Positions 25,995 to 37,027 of a stretch of DNA of 64,000 nucleotides are shown one piece after another. The stretch is from Myxococcus llanfairpwllgwyngyllgogerychwyrndrobwllllantysiliogogogochensis (GTDB lineage Bacteria; Myxococcota; Myxococcia; Myxococcales; Myxococcaceae). The number at the start of each line of letters is the position of its first letter. Position 1 is the stretch's first letter. Under the pieces are notes generated by a model. It was not told the DNA's origin, ran no database searches, and worked only from the letters and a program-made list of their open reading frames with translations. The stretch spans positions 32,559 to 96,558 of the forward strand of contig NZ_VIFM01000007.1 in assembly GCF_006636215.1 (NCBI RefSeq), read 5' to 3'. The position numbers and the translations under genes are program-made.

Positions 25995-27440
25995 TCAGGC
26001 GTCCCGCGCCGCATGCACGGGAGGCCGGCGCACGGACCACGGGCGTGCCTCCTCCAGCTGTCCCGCGAGGCGGAACAACGTGGCCTCATCCGCGAAGCGA
26101 CTCACGAACTGGACGCCGATGGGCAACTCCTGCGCGTTCCAGTGCAGCGGCACGGACATCGCGGGCTGTCCTGTCACGTTGTAGAGCGCGGTGAAGGGAA
26201 TCATCGAGAACACGTGGCGGTACCACTCGCCAGCGCTCATCGGCTTGTTGGAATCCATCGCGCCCAGCGGGTAGGGCGGCACCGCCGCCGTGGGCGTCAG
26301 CAGCAGGTCATGGTCCACGTAGAACGCGCCCACGGCGCGGCTGACCTGATTGAACACTCCCAGCGCCGCCTGGAGATCCGTCGCCTTCAGCGAACGGCCA
26401 TGCTGCACCGCCGCCCAGGTGGTGGCCTCCAGTGTGTCCGGGCCCACGGGACGTCCCAGGGCCCCGCCCAGCATCCCCGCCAGGGCCGCGTTGGTCGAGG
26501 ACCAGACCGTCACCATCGCCTCCACCAGCGCGGCGTCGTCATAGACGGGCGCGGCCTCGACGAGGTCGTGCCCCAGGGAGGCGCATAGCTTCGCGGCGTC
26601 CTCGACCGCCGCGACGTTGTCGGGGCTCACGGGCCCTCCGGACGCCGGCCTCCTCGAAATCGCGATGCGCAGCCGCCCCGGCTCCCGCCGGACCTCGTTG
26701 AGATAGGGCCGCTCCGGCGGCGGCGCGAAGTGCGGGTCGCCCACCGCGGGGCCGTGGGTGGCATCCAGCATCGCCGCGCTGTCGCGGACCGAGCGCGTCA
26801 CCACATGCTCCACGCCCAGGCCGTTGATGGCCTCTCCCGAATTGGGCCCCACGGAGTTGCGCCCGCGCGTGGGCTTCAGGCCGAACACTCCGCAGAGGGC
26901 GGCGGGAACGCGCAGGGAGCCGCCGCCATCATTGCCATGGGCCACCGGGACGATGCCCGCCGCCACCGCCGCCGCCGAGCCTCCACTGGAGCCACCGGAG
27001 CTGCGTCCCAGGTCCCATGGGTTGCGCGTGGGGCCATGCAGCACCGGCTCCGTCGTCGCGTTGTTGCCGAACTCCGGCGTGTTCGTCCGGCCCAGCAACA
27101 CCACGCCCGTGCGGCGAAAGCGCTCCATCAACACGGAGTCGAACGGCAGCATCAGTCCGCGCGTCAGCCGACTCCCCAGGTCCGTCGGGACGCCCGCCGC
27201 ATGCAGCGCCAGGTCCTTGATGAGGAAGGGCACCCCGGTGAAAGGACCCTGGGGAAGCCCCTTCTGCACGGCGGCCCGCGCGTCCGCTTCCCGGACGTCG
27301 ATGACCGCGTTCAGCTTCGGATTGACGCGGGCGATGGCCGCGAGCGCCGCTTGCGTCAGCTCCGTCGGAGTCACTTCCTTGCGACGCACCAGCTCCGCCA
27401 GCCCCATCGCGTCGTATCGCGTGTAGTCGTCCAGGTGCAT
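25995..27440 (-). CDS. Amidase (amidase-signature family)
   Basis: 481 residues from the ATG preceded by AAGGG. The Ser-cisSer-Lys triad of the family is present: Lys in VPFLIKD, Gly-rich [16 protein letters not shown] with the cis-Ser and nucleophile Ser in the following GGSLR loop. It hydrolyses a carboxamide; the GatA-like sequence cannot be a GatCAB subunit on context because gatB and gatC are absent here. A 33-residue upstream extension is open but lacks family features. Single gene. Confidence 0.88.
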   Translation of the reverse strand: MHLDDYTRYDAMGLAELVRRKEVTPTELTQAALAAIARVNPKLNAVIDVREADARAAVQKGLPQGPFTGVPFLIKDLALHAAGVPTDLGSRLTRGLMLPFDSVLMERFRRTGVVLLGRTNTPEFGNNATTEPVLHGPTRNPWDLGRSSGGSSGGSAAAVAAGIVPVAHGNDGGGSLRVPAALCGVFGLKPTRGRNSVGPNSGEAINGLGVEHVVTRSVRDSAAMLDATHGPAVGDPHFAPPPERPYLNEVRREPGRLRIAISRRPASGGPVSPDNVAAVEDAAKLCASLGHDLVEAAPVYDDAALVEAMVTVWSSTNAALAGMLGGALGRPVGPDTLEATTWAAVQHGRSLKATDLQAALGVFNQVSRAVGAFYVDHDLLLTPTAAVPPYPLGAMDSNKPMSAGEWYRHVFSMIPFTALYNVTGQPAMSVPLHWNAQELPIGVQFVSRFADEATLFRLAGQLEEARPWSVRRPPVHAARDA

Positions 27441-27546
27441 AAGCCCTTGTGGCGCACCGGACCGCGGAACGCGTTCCAGGTGCGGCGCACGAGGATACCG
27501 CCTTGCCTCGGGCCGCCGCGAGGACGGCCCAAGGCACACCTCGACT

Positions 27547-27897
27547 TCAGTACCGACAGGCGCGGGCTTCGCAGTAACCCTGTTGCCCCTTGCACACGCA
27601 GTCGGCGTCGTCGCTGCACCGCGTCAGCTCGCACCACGGGCCTCCACCGCCACCACCACCAGGAAGGGTGTAGCGACACCCATTGCTGACGCAGCTCACG
27701 CTGCTCGCGCCAGGGCACGCGGCCCAGCACTCGCTCACCGTCGAGCACCGGACCGCGACACAGACCAGACTCGCCGCGTCCTGGGGTTCGCTGGACTCGG
27801 GCGCGAGGACCTCGGTGGTGGCCGGCTCGGCGAAGGCGGCCGTGGTGAAGGACAACAGGAGGGCGAGACTCCACGGGAGGGCACGGCGCAGGGACAT
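27547..27897 (-). CDS. Small Cys-rich secreted protein
   Basis: 116 residues with a strong AAGGAG RBS. Signal peptide residues 1-23 (SLALLLSFTTAAFAE). The mature protein carries ten Cys, in two clusters separated by a seven-glycine hinge: VCVAVRCSTVSECWAACPG and CELTRCSDDADCVCKG. Such clusters suggest disulfide-rich domains of an extracellular protein, perhaps binding or inhibitory. No family recognised. Confidence 0.7.
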   Translation of the reverse strand: MSLRRALPWSLALLLSFTTAAFAEPATTEVLAPESSEPQDAASLVCVAVRCSTVSECWAACPGASSVSCVSNGCRYTLPGGGGGGGPWCELTRCSDDADCVCKGQQGYCEARACRY

Positions 27898-28247
27898 GAC
27901 TGCTCCTTCGAGACCCCGGCCGACCTCGCGCCAGTGCGGGACGCCATGGGCGAGGACAATCGTATCAGCATGGCTCTGGTAGCGCGGATGTGCGCCCGAC
28001 CTGCCGCACTGTGTCTGTTGTTCCGCTCCACGCCGTCAACCGGGTCCAAACGCGCCTGTCATTGGACCGACACCCCGGCGCCCGCCGCTTCCAGGCCGGC
28101 GACTCCTCGTGACGCACGGAGACGTCCCCTGAAACCACGGTCTCTAGGTGGGCGTGGATTGCTCGATATGCCCGTCGTGCGGGGAGTATCCTCCCGGGCG
28201 CGAAGGCGGAGCCGTCCGCCCCCGCATCCCAGAAGGAATCCCCCTCC
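27898..28247. other. Divergent promoter region without gene
   Basis: 350 bases between the Cys-rich secreted protein gene and the M19-like lipoprotein gene. I see no RNA gene, no notable repeat and no coding ORF; it presumably holds both promoters. Confidence 0.4.
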
Positions 28248-30281
28248 ATGTTCATGTCTCAGCACCGTCGGCGCCAGGGAGCCCTGGCCCTCCTTCCTCT
28301 CACCCTCTGTCTCGGGCTCGCGTGCGGCCCCGTGCAGGAGGGTGAGGCTCCCGTCGAGGTCGCCACCGAGGCCCAGACGCAGCCCCTGGCCGCTCCGGGC
28401 TTCGCGGAGCTGCACCACCACATGTTCGCGGAGGAGGCGTTCGGCGGCGGGTGGTTCCACGGCAGCCACACCGGCTCGCTGGTGAGCTGTGACGGTGGCC
28501 TGCCGGAGAGTGACCACGCCCGGGTGCGCATGGACCTGAGCAACCTGCTCAACCTCTGCCCCGGGGTGGACCTGAGCGGCAACCCGTTGCTCGCGGCGTT
28601 CTTTGGCCTGGGCGGCGCGGTGGGCTCGGAGTTCATCGGGAAGATCGAGGGCACCGAGGGCGACACGGGCATCCACCTGGGGCGCATGTCGGTGAACACG
28701 CAGTGGCCGCGCTGGGACACCATCGCGCATCAGCAGTCGTGGGAGGGGTGGCTGCGGCAGGCGCACCAGGGCGGCATGTCCCTGGTCATGGTGTCGCTGG
28801 TCAGCAACGAGTTCCTCTGCAAGGCATTGCCGTACCAGAACATCTCCCGGCCGTGTGACGAGATGGTGGACGTGGAGCTGCAGCTCCAGATGGCGCGGGC
28901 CTTCGACGCGCGCACCGACTGGGTGGAGATCGCCCTGACGCCGTCGCACGCGCGCAGCATCATCGCCTCGGGCAAGCTGGCCATGGTGCTCTCCATCGAG
29001 ACGAGCAAGCTGTTCGGCACCCAGGACTGGCGCCTGGAGCTGGACCGCTTCCACGCCCTGGGCGTCCGCTCGCTCCAGCCGGTGCACCAGCTGGACAACC
29101 GCTTCGGCGGCGCGGCGCTGCACAACGCCATCTTCCAGGCCGCGCAGTTCACGGAGAACTGCCACATCGACACCGACTGCGGCGTGACGACGGACACGAT
29201 GACGCTGGGCTTCGATGTGTACCGCGACGCGGCCGGCAACTGCCGCAACACCAAGGGCCTCACCACGGACGGCAAGGCGCTGCTCCAGACGATGATGGGC
29301 AAGGGCATGCTCATCGACGTGGCCCACCTGTCGGAGAAGGGCCTCCAGGACGCCTTCGCCGTCGCCCAGGCGAACACCTACTACCCGCTGGTCATCTCCC
29401 ACGGCCACTTCCGCGAGGTGATGAACCCGAAGCTCGCCGACGACGAGAAGACGACGCCCGCGTGGGTGGTGCGCTACCTGCGCCAGACGGGTGGCATCTT
29501 CGGCCTGCGCACCGCGCATGACGAGACGCGCGCGTACACGCGCTCCGGCGTCGCCAACAACTGCCATGGCTCCACGCGCTCGCTGGCCCAGGCCGTCGAG
29601 TTCGGTCGCCAGGGCCTCAAGGTCCCCATGGCCTTCGGCGCGGACCTCAACGGCTTCATCCAGCAGACGCGTCCGCGCTTCGGCAACAACGGCGCGTGTT
29701 CCGCGACGTTCCAGGCGGAGGCGGATGCGCACCTGCGTCAGCAGAACGTCTCCGGTCCCGCGCGCCTGGGCACGGGCTTCGACGAGTTCGGCCTCGCGCA
29801 CGTGGGCTACCTGCCTGACTTGCTGAAGGACCTGGGCCGCGTGGGCGCCAACACCACGGGGTTGTCCGGCTCGGCGGAGGCCTTCCTCAAGGTGTGGGAG
29901 CGCGCGTCCAATCCGCGCACGGGCATGGCGGACGCGGCGGCGGACATCGACACCGCGGGCGTGGCCACCTACGTGGACAAGGGCACGCGCGAGGCCGCGT
30001 ACCCGGTGCTGTGCGGCGAGCACTACGCGCCGGACTCCAAGGCGGTGGGTGAGTCCTGCCGCTTCAAGGAGGAGTGCGTCAGCGACGCATGCACCGCGTC
30101 CGGCTGCAACAGCGCGGGCACCTGCATCTGCGACCAGGAGACCGACTGCGCGAGCACCCAGTACTGCGGTTGGGGGCTCAACAGCGGCAAGTGTCAGCCG
30201 AAGAAGGCCAAGGGGGCAACGTGCCTGTATGGCAAGGAATGCCTGTCTAATACCTGCCGTTGGACGCTGACCTGCGGCTGA
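28248..30281 (+). CDS. M19-type dipeptidase-like lipoprotein with Cys-rich tail
   Basis: 677 residues, RBS GAAGGAAT. The signal sequence ends in a lipobox (GLAC, Cys near residue 26). The body resembles renal-dipeptidase (M19) amidohydrolases: an early His cluster ELHHHMF in place of the usual DGHND, LSIETSKLF, and KGMLIDVAHLSEKGLQDA then VISHGHFREV, which carry later metal ligands. The C-terminal 75 residues contain about twelve Cys in Dickkopf-like pairs (CRFKEECVSDACT, CDQETDCAS). The sequence is unusually long for M19 (about 350-400), so catalytic activity is uncertain. Confidence 0.78.
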   Translation: MFMSQHRRRQGALALLPLTLCLGLACGPVQEGEAPVEVATEAQTQPLAAPGFAELHHHMFAEEAFGGGWFHGSHTGSLVSCDGGLPESDHARVRMDLSNLLNLCPGVDLSGNPLLAAFFGLGGAVGSEFIGKIEGTEGDTGIHLGRMSVNTQWPRWDTIAHQQSWEGWLRQAHQGGMSLVMVSLVSNEFLCKALPYQNISRPCDEMVDVELQLQMARAFDARTDWVEIALTPSHARSIIASGKLAMVLSIETSKLFGTQDWRLELDRFHALGVRSLQPVHQLDNRFGGAALHNAIFQAAQFTENCHIDTDCGVTTDTMTLGFDVYRDAAGNCRNTKGLTTDGKALLQTMMGKGMLIDVAHLSEKGLQDAFAVAQANTYYPLVISHGHFREVMNPKLADDEKTTPAWVVRYLRQTGGIFGLRTAHDETRAYTRSGVANNCHGSTRSLAQAVEFGRQGLKVPMAFGADLNGFIQQTRPRFGNNGACSATFQAEADAHLRQQNVSGPARLGTGFDEFGLAHVGYLPDLLKDLGRVGANTTGLSGSAEAFLKVWERASNPRTGMADAAADIDTAGVATYVDKGTREAAYPVLCGEHYAPDSKAVGESCRFKEECVSDACTASGCNSAGTCICDQETDCASTQYCGWGLNSGKCQPKKAKGATCLYGKECLSNTCRWTLTCG

Positions 30282-30290
30282 GCGAGGGAG

Positions 30291-30326
30291 CCGGGGTGCG
30301 CATCGCCGTTGCGCGGCGCACCCCGG
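30291..30326 (+). terminator. Perfect 11-bp stem
   Basis: CCGGGGTGCGC (30291-30301) pairs with GCGCACCCCGG (30316-30326) over a 14-base loop, ten bases after the M19-like stop and 24 bases before the SNF2 start. Likely terminator or attenuator; no T-run. Confidence 0.55.
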
Positions 30327-30349
30327 GGGCGTAGGGAGTCGACACTCCC

Positions 30350-33304
30350 ATGTCCGCATTCGCCAAGCTGCTCGAAGCCGTTCGGAAGGAAGCCCGCCCC
30401 GGTCTCTGGTCCAAAGGCGTGGGTCTCGCCCGTGACGGGGCCGTGGTCCTCCAGTCGAAGACGGACAGCGAGCTGGAGCTGAGGGTCCGCTCGGCGGGGC
30501 GCCCGGTCCCCTTCACGGTGGCCCTCTATCCCGCCGACGACGCCTGGGAGTGTGACTGCCCCAGCCTCGTGGACCCGTGTGAGCATGTCGTCGCGGCGGC
30601 CATCTCGCTCCAACAGGCGGAGCGGGAGGACGCGCCCATGCAGACGGCGGCGACCCGCTGGTCTCGCATCGCCTATCACTTCACGCGCACGGGGGACGGC
30701 CTCCAGCTCAAGCGCACGCTGGCCCACGCGGACGGCAAGGAAGAGGCGCTGGAGGGCAGCCTCACCTCGTACATCGCGAAGCCCGCGCAGGCCGCGAAGC
30801 TCCAGGTGGAGCAGGCGGACCTGCTCGCCGACCGCATCCTGGAGCAGCGCCGCACGCGCGGCACGCTCAACCCGGAGACGCTCGACGCGTTGCTCAAGGT
30901 GCTGGTGCAGGCGCGCAACGTCCTGTTGGACGGTCGCCCCGTCGCCATCCCCGACGAGGTGGTGGTGCCCCGGGCGCTGGTCGAGGAGCGCGGCGGGCAG
31001 CTCGTGGTGACGGTGGCGCGCGACTCGCGCGTGTCCGAAGTCGTGAGCCCCGGCGTGGCCCGCGTGGGAGACGCACTGGCCCGCATGGGTGAGACGGGCA
31101 TGACGGGGCCGTGGCTCCAGAACCTCCCCATCGTCCGCACGTACAGCGCGGAGAACCTCGGCGAGCTGACGTCGAAGGTGCTGCCGGAGCTGGGCCGCCG
31201 GATGCCGGTGGAGGTGCGCACGAAGCGTGTGCCGTCCATCGACCGCGAACTCAAGCCGCGCATCCTGCTGGAGCTGAACCAGCTTGAGTCGGGCCTGTCC
31301 GTGCTGCCCACGCTCGTCTACGGCGCGCCGCCGACGGTGCGCATCGACAACGGGAAGATGGTGTACCTGCGCGGCGCGGTGCCGCTGCGCGACGAGGCGG
31401 TGGAGCAGCGGCTCATCCACGACCTCCGCGAGGAGCTGAACCTGGTGCCCGGCCGTCGGGTGACGGTGCAGGGCCCGGAGATGGTGCGCTGGGCGGACCG
31501 GCTGCGACGGTGGGGCGGAGACCTGGCTGGTGACGGCGCGTCCGTGGTGAGTCCGGATGTGCGGCTGCGTCCATCGCTCTCGGTGGAGTCCGCGGGGGAT
31601 GGCGCGGGAATCCCGCAGGTGCGCTTCACGCTCGAGTTCCAGGTGGAGGGTGGCAAGGGCGGCGAGGCCCGCTCGGTGGACGCGGCGGCCGTCGTCCGGG
31701 CGTGGCAGGAAGGACTGGGGCTGGTGCCGCTGGTGGGAGGGGGCTGGGCGCCCTTGCCGCGCGCGTGGCTGGACAAGCATGGTCAGCGCGTGGCGGACCT
31801 GCTCGCCGCGCGTCAGCCGGACGGCCGCGTCTCCAACCACGCGTTGCCGCAGCTCTCCTCGCTGTGCGAGACGCTGGAGCAGCCGCCTCCTCCGGGCCTG
31901 GACAAGCTGGCGCCGCTCGTCGAGGGCTTCGAGAAGCTGCCGCCGCCCGTGTTGCCGGACGACCTCAACGCGTCCTTGCGTCACTACCAGCAGACGGGTG
32001 TGAGCTGGCTGGGCTTCCTCAAGAGCGCGGGCCTGGGCGGCATCCTCGCGGACGACATGGGCCTGGGAAAGACGCTGCAGACCATCTGCGTGTTGGGGCC
32101 GCGATCGCTCGTCGTCTGTCCCACCAGCGTACTGCCCAACTGGGTGGCGGAGCTCAAGCGCTTCCGACCGTCGTTGAGCGTCTGCGTCTACCACGGCCCC
32201 GGCCGCGAACTGGACCCGGCGGCCGACGTGACGCTCACCACATACTCGATTCTGCGACTGGACGCGGCGGCGCTGGGCGCCAGGGAGTGGGCCGCCCTGG
32301 TGCTGGACGAGGCGCAGGCCATCAAGAACCCGGAGAGCCAGGTCGCGCGCTCCGCGTTCGGCCTCAAGTCCAACTTCCGGTTGGCGCTCAGCGGTACGCC
32401 GCTGGAGAACCGGCTGGACGAGCTGTGGAGCTTGATGCACTTCACCAACCCGGGCCTGCTCGGGGGACGGCGGCAGTTCGAGGAGAAGGTGTCGCGCCCC
32501 ATCTCCGAGGGCAACGCGGCGGCCTCCGCGGACCTGCGCCGTCGCATCCGCCCCTTCGTGCTGCGCAGGCTCAAGCGGGACGTCGCGCCGGAGCTGCCCC
32601 CGCGCATCGAGTCGGTGATGCACGTGTCGCTGGATGAGCGCGAGCGCTCCATCTACGACTCGGTGATGGCGGCGACGCGCAAGGAAGTGGTCGCCCTGCT
32701 CAACGAGGGCGGCAGCGTGCTCAAGGCGCTGGAGGCGCTCCTGCGACTGCGACAGGCGGCGTGCCACCCGGCGCTCGTCCCCGGTCAGAAGGCGACCTCG
32801 TCGTCGAAGGTGGAGACGCTGGTGGACGCGCTCGACACCGCGGTGTCGGAGGGCCACAAGGCGCTCGTGTTCTCCCAGTGGACCTCGCTCCTGGACCTCA
32901 TCGAGCCGGCGCTGAAGCAGGCGGGCATCGGGTTCGACCGGCTGGACGGCACCACGGTGAATCGCGGCGACGTCACCTCCCGCTTCCAGTCGGAGGACGG
33001 CCCGCCGGTGTTGCTCATGTCGTTGAAGGCGGGCGGCACGGGCTTGAACCTCACGGCGGCGGACCACGTCTTCCTGGTGGACCCGTGGTGGAACCCTGCC
33101 GTGGAGGCGCAGGCGGCGGACCGCGCGCACCGCATCGGTCAGGAGCGGCCCGTCAACGTGTACCGCCTGGTGTCCCAGGGCACCGTCGAGGAGCGCATCC
33201 TCGGACTCCAGGACAAGAAGCGCGCGCTGATGGAAGCGGCCTTGAGCGAGGCCGCCGGCGCCGCGGCCATCACCCGTGAAGACCTGCTGGAGCTGTTCTC
33301 GTGA
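30350..33304 (+). CDS. SWIM zinc-finger SNF2-family ATPase/helicase
   Basis: 984 residues. A SWIM finger lies at residues 68-79 (Cys68-x-Cys70-x6-Cys77-x-His79). A middle region of about 400 residues leads to the SNF2/Rad54-type RecA lobes: Walker A DDMGLGKT near 567, DEAQ near 650, [13 protein letters not shown], and in lobe 2 [21 protein letters not shown] and the final DRAHRIGQ. It probably translocates on duplex DNA and remodels or repairs nucleoprotein complexes. Its TGA lies in a GTGA overlap with the next gene's GTG start, so translation is coupled. Confidence 0.92.
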   Translation: MSAFAKLLEAVRKEARPGLWSKGVGLARDGAVVLQSKTDSELELRVRSAGRPVPFTVALYPADDAWECDCPSLVDPCEHVVAAAISLQQAEREDAPMQTAATRWSRIAYHFTRTGDGLQLKRTLAHADGKEEALEGSLTSYIAKPAQAAKLQVEQADLLADRILEQRRTRGTLNPETLDALLKVLVQARNVLLDGRPVAIPDEVVVPRALVEERGGQLVVTVARDSRVSEVVSPGVARVGDALARMGETGMTGPWLQNLPIVRTYSAENLGELTSKVLPELGRRMPVEVRTKRVPSIDRELKPRILLELNQLESGLSVLPTLVYGAPPTVRIDNGKMVYLRGAVPLRDEAVEQRLIHDLREELNLVPGRRVTVQGPEMVRWADRLRRWGGDLAGDGASVVSPDVRLRPSLSVESAGDGAGIPQVRFTLEFQVEGGKGGEARSVDAAAVVRAWQEGLGLVPLVGGGWAPLPRAWLDKHGQRVADLLAARQPDGRVSNHALPQLSSLCETLEQPPPPGLDKLAPLVEGFEKLPPPVLPDDLNASLRHYQQTGVSWLGFLKSAGLGGILADDMGLGKTLQTICVLGPRSLVVCPTSVLPNWVAELKRFRPSLSVCVYHGPGRELDPAADVTLTTYSILRLDAAALGAREWAALVLDEAQAIKNPESQVARSAFGLKSNFRLALSGTPLENRLDELWSLMHFTNPGLLGGRRQFEEKVSRPISEGNAAASADLRRRIRPFVLRRLKRDVAPELPPRIESVMHVSLDERERSIYDSVMAATRKEVVALLNEGGSVLKALEALLRLRQAACHPALVPGQKATSSSKVETLVDALDTAVSEGHKALVFSQWTSLLDLIEPALKQAGIGFDRLDGTTVNRGDVTSRFQSEDGPPVLLMSLKAGGTGLNLTAADHVFLVDPWWNPAVEAQAADRAHRIGQERPVNVYRLVSQGTVEERILGLQDKKRALMEAALSEAAGAAAITREDLLELFS

Positions 33305-35130
33305 AGTGGCTCCAACTCACCACCCTGGGAGTTCTCCTGATGACGTCCGTGGATGCCGAGGCGAAGAAGCCGGACGCGGCCAGCACGCTGCGTGCCCTCA
33401 TCGAGCAGGATTGGCAGTACCAGCTCGAGCACAGTCCGACGTACGCGTCCGTCCAGGGCGACCGTCGCTGGAACGAGCGCTGGGATGACCTGAGCCTCGC
33501 GGCCATCCAGGCGGACCACCAGCACTCGCGACAGGTGCTGGAGAAGCTCAAGAAGGTGGAGCGCGCCCGGTTGTCCGCCGAGGACCAGCTCAACCTGGAC
33601 CTGTTCCGCAGGGACCACGAGACGTGGGTGGAGGAGCACCGCTTCGGCTGGTACCTGCTGCCCACGAATCAGATGGGAGGCATCCCCGAGGGCATCAAGC
33701 AGCCCCCCGGCGTGCAGACGGCCTACCAGCTCGCGGACACGCTGCGCTTCGAGACGGTGAAGGACTACGAGGACTGGCTCGTCCGGCTCCAGGGCTTCGG
33801 CACCTATGTGGACCAGGTGGTGGCGTTGATGCGCGAGGGTCTGCGCCAGAAGAAGGTGCATCCGCGCGTCATCCTCCAGCGCATCCCGCCTCAAATAGAG
33901 CGGCAGCTCGTGGAGGACCCGACGAAGAGCGGCTTCTACAGCCCCTTCCTGCGCTTCCCCGAGAAGCTCCCCGCCACGGAGCAGCAGCGTCTGGCGGAGG
34001 CGGGCCGGAAGGCCGTGCGCGAGGGCGTGGTGCCCGCGCTGCGGCGCTTCCACCAGTTCCTCACCGCCGAGTACCTCCCGGGCGCGCCCGAGGCCGTGGG
34101 CGTCGGGCAGTGGCAGGACGGCGTGGAGATGTATGGCTTCTTCGCGCGCAAGTACACGACCACCGCGCTGACGCCGGAGCAGATCCACACCCAGGGGTTG
34201 GCGGAGGTGAAGCGCATCCGAGGGGAGATGGAGGCCATCATGAAGCGGACGGGCTTCCAGGGCTCGCTCGCGGAGTTCTTCCAGTTCCTGCGCACGGACC
34301 CGCGCTTCTACGCCCGCACCGGCGACGAGCTGCTGATGCGCTACCGGGCCCTGTCCAAGCGGATTGACCCGCTGCTGGTGCGCCTGTTCAAGACGCTGCC
34401 GCGCCAGCCCTACGCGGTGGAGGCGACACCGGAGGCCATGGCCCCCGACGTGACGACGGGCTTCTATTACCCGGCGGCGTCGGACGGCTCGCGTCCCGGC
34501 ACGTACCTGGTGAACCTCTACCGTCCGGAGACGCGCCCGCTCTGGGAGATGGTGCCCCTCACGCTGCACGAGGCGGTGCCCGGACATCACCTCCAGACGG
34601 CCCTGGCCACCGAGCAACTGGGGCTGCCTGAGTTCCGTCGCTACGGCTACTACGTGGCCTATGGCGAGGGCTGGGCGCTGTACTGCGAGACGCTGGGGGA
34701 CGAGCTGGGCCTCTACGCGGACCCCTACGACAAGTTCGGCCAGCTCTCCTATGACATGTGGCGCGCCGTCCGCCTCGTCGTGGACACCGGCATGCATGTG
34801 AAGCAGTGGACGCGCCAGCAGGCCCTCGACTACTTCATGGAGAACGCGCCCCGCCAGGCGTTGGACATCACCAACGAGGTGGACCGCTACATCGCCTGGC
34901 CCGGGCAGGCGCTCGCGTACAAGGTGGGGCAGCTCAAGATTCAGGAGCTGCGCACGCGCGCCGAGCAGGCGCTGGGCTCGCGCTTCGACGTGCGCGAGTT
35001 CCACGACGTGGTGCTGCTCGGGGGCTCGCTGCCGCTGGACGTGCTCGAGCGCAAGGTCGACGCGTGGGTGGCGGGACAGCAGCCCCCCGCCGGAAAGAAG
35101 GGGGCTTCGTCCCACGCACCAGCGCCGTAG
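33301..35130 (+). CDS. DUF885 family protein (predicted zinc peptidase)
   Basis: 609 residues from a GTG that overlaps the SNF2 stop by four bases. Residues 1-20 are a signal-peptide-like segment ([18 protein letters not shown]). The family metal site [10 protein letters not shown] lies near residues 422-431, with a downstream Glu in [10 protein letters not shown] as likely third ligand. DUF885 proteins are all-helical and thought to be M2/M3-like metallopeptidases, often lipoproteins. Coupling to a cytoplasmic SNF2 ATPase is unexpected for an exported protein. Confidence 0.85.
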   Translation: MKWLQLTTLGVLLMTSVDAEAKKPDAASTLRALIEQDWQYQLEHSPTYASVQGDRRWNERWDDLSLAAIQADHQHSRQVLEKLKKVERARLSAEDQLNLDLFRRDHETWVEEHRFGWYLLPTNQMGGIPEGIKQPPGVQTAYQLADTLRFETVKDYEDWLVRLQGFGTYVDQVVALMREGLRQKKVHPRVILQRIPPQIERQLVEDPTKSGFYSPFLRFPEKLPATEQQRLAEAGRKAVREGVVPALRRFHQFLTAEYLPGAPEAVGVGQWQDGVEMYGFFARKYTTTALTPEQIHTQGLAEVKRIRGEMEAIMKRTGFQGSLAEFFQFLRTDPRFYARTGDELLMRYRALSKRIDPLLVRLFKTLPRQPYAVEATPEAMAPDVTTGFYYPAASDGSRPGTYLVNLYRPETRPLWEMVPLTLHEAVPGHHLQTALATEQLGLPEFRRYGYYVAYGEGWALYCETLGDELGLYADPYDKFGQLSYDMWRAVRLVVDTGMHVKQWTRQQALDYFMENAPRQALDITNEVDRYIAWPGQALAYKVGQLKIQELRTRAEQALGSRFDVREFHDVVLLGGSLPLDVLERKVDAWVAGQQPPAGKKGASSHAPAP

Positions 35131-36870
35131 CTACTTGCCGCGCTTCACCGTGGCCCGCACCAGCTGTTTGATGGCGCGGTGGGCGCGCGGGCCACCGGCC
35201 TTGATGAGGCGGTCATTCAGGTCGTCCACCAGCCGGTGGCGCAGCGGGGGCTCGGTGGTGAGCAGGGCCTCGTAGCTGGCCCGCAGCTCCTCCTCCCGCT
35301 CGGCGAAGGCGCGCAGCTCCTGCTCGCGCGCGGCGAGCTGCTCACGCAGGGAGAACAGCTCCTCCCGCTCCTCCTCGCGCGCGGCGAGCCGTGCCCGCAG
35401 GGTATGCAGCTCCAACTGCTCCGCCTCCCACCGCGTGCGCTGCTGCTCCAGCTCCCGCAGCCGGGCCTCCGTGGCCTCGCCGCGCTCGAGCAGCGCCTGG
35501 TGGCGCATCTCCGCTTCCCTCGCGGCGGCCTGGGCCGCCTGGGCATCCTCGGCCCGCTGGAGCCGCGCCTGCTGGAGCTCCTGGCGGAAGTCCTCCATCC
35601 ACAGGGACGCGCGCGACACCCAGCTCACGTCCGGCGTCGGCAGCTCCAGGCTGACCGCCAGTCGCTCCAGCCACTCGCGGCGCAGCGCCCGCTGGCTTTC
35701 GATGTACTCCGTGCCTCGGGCCAGGGACTGGCTCCAGTCGCTCGCGAGGAACTCCGCGAGCGAACCCTCCGTCTCCGCGAGCCCCGCCTTCTTCTGGCGG
35801 TAGTAGTCGTTGAAGGCGAACAGGTGGGTGGGCACTCCGGCGACCTTGCCCAGCAACGTGACGTGGTAGGACGAGGCGAAGAGCACCTCGCCCTGCTGGA
35901 TTTGCTCGACGGCCTGATGCAGTCGTCCCTGGAAGAGCAGGCCCACCAGGTCGATGACGTCCGCGCGAGGGAAGTACTCCGGGAAGGACGTCTTGCGCAT
36001 GGCCGCGACGCTGTCCTCCACCACGGGCCGCTCATCGATGTACGCGTTGAGGACGACGGGCGAGGCGTCCTCTCCGAATCGCGCCCGCAGCGCCTGGAGC
36101 TGCCCGTTCATCAACGTGGTGGGCGTGGGCATCAGCGCCGGGTCCTCTCCCACGTTCGTGTAGACATACGTGGAGAGGTTCATGTGCAGCGCGAAGCGTC
36201 CGGCGCCAGGCGTGCGGGGCTCACCGCGTGAGGCCTGCGCGCCCGCGCGATCCAACTCCTCCAGCGCGTCGTCTCCAGACAGGCGCGCTTCCAGGCCGCA
36301 AGCGACGAGGGCCTCGGTGGACTCCGGATCCCTGCAACCAACGAGCGCGGGCTGCCACTGCCGCGCATGCGCCGCGAGGCGGCTGGCGAACTCCGGCCCC
36401 ACCTGGAGTCCCGACAGGACGTAGTGGCCCGGCAGCCACGCGCGGAGCACCGTCTCGATGAGCTCCAGCATGGAGTCCCCCCAGCGCCCGTTGAAGTACC
36501 CGCCGCCATAGACGTGCAGGCGGCAGGGCCCCCGAAGCAGGAGCGGGGACACGGGCTCCAACCCCAGGCTCCTCGCCGAGCGGTCCGCCTCCTCCCAGGG
36601 CGCGCCCGAGAAGAAGACGAAGTCCTCCGTGCCGAGCACCGCGGGAAGTTGTTTCAGGGACTGCGGGTCAGTCACCCTGCCCAGCTCATGCAGGGAGGCG
36701 ACGACCGCTGACTCCTGGCGCGCGCGGTGCCAGCGGACAACCCCTTGCAGCATGAGGATGTCCCCGAAGTTCCAGTAACCGTTAAATCCTCCAGCGAGGA
36801 GGACTTTTGGCAGCTCGGGGGAGTTGAGCTTCTTCAGGGTGGTGGGCGTCGCGAAGAAGGAGAAGCGCAT
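35131..36870 (-). CDS. Polysaccharide pyruvyl transferase-family protein with coiled coil
   Basis: 579 residues. The N-terminal 390 residues resemble the GT-B-like pyruvyl transferase fold: GGFNGYWNFGDILMLQGV, a Gly-rich VYGGGYFNGRWG loop, LVGCRDPES, and a C-terminal half with ASSYHVTLLGKVAGVPTH. These enzymes transfer pyruvate from PEP onto surface polysaccharides. Residues about 420-545 are a long Glu/Arg/Leu-rich coiled coil absent from ordinary members. It is convergent with DUF885 with no spacer. Confidence 0.78.
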   Translation of the reverse strand: MRFSFFATPTTLKKLNSPELPKVLLAGGFNGYWNFGDILMLQGVVRWHRARQESAVVASLHELGRVTDPQSLKQLPAVLGTEDFVFFSGAPWEEADRSARSLGLEPVSPLLLRGPCRLHVYGGGYFNGRWGDSMLELIETVLRAWLPGHYVLSGLQVGPEFASRLAAHARQWQPALVGCRDPESTEALVACGLEARLSGDDALEELDRAGAQASRGEPRTPGAGRFALHMNLSTYVYTNVGEDPALMPTPTTLMNGQLQALRARFGEDASPVVLNAYIDERPVVEDSVAAMRKTSFPEYFPRADVIDLVGLLFQGRLHQAVEQIQQGEVLFASSYHVTLLGKVAGVPTHLFAFNDYYRQKKAGLAETEGSLAEFLASDWSQSLARGTEYIESQRALRREWLERLAVSLELPTPDVSWVSRASLWMEDFRQELQQARLQRAEDAQAAQAAAREAEMRHQALLERGEATEARLRELEQQRTRWEAEQLELHTLRARLAAREEEREELFSLREQLAAREQELRAFAEREEELRASYEALLTTEPPLRHRLVDDLNDRLIKAGGPRAHRAIKQLVRATVKRGK

Positions 36871-37027
36871 CCTCGTTTCTTAATCACGGACGTCACGACG
36901 TCGTCACGCCCAACCGACGTGTCGACAGATGACCGTGTTCCGTTTCACAGAGGCCGAGGCTCGGCCGTCCGCCTGTCTTGAATGTTTCGCGCGCACCTCC
37001 GAGCACACTCCTGTCTCGGGCCTGGAC

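Noticed and set aside
30194..33130. Minus-strand open frame of 978 codons antisense to the SNF2 gene
   Set aside because: Arg/His/Ala-rich translation without family motifs, fully overlapped by a gene with intact helicase motifs; a typical shadow of high third-position GC.
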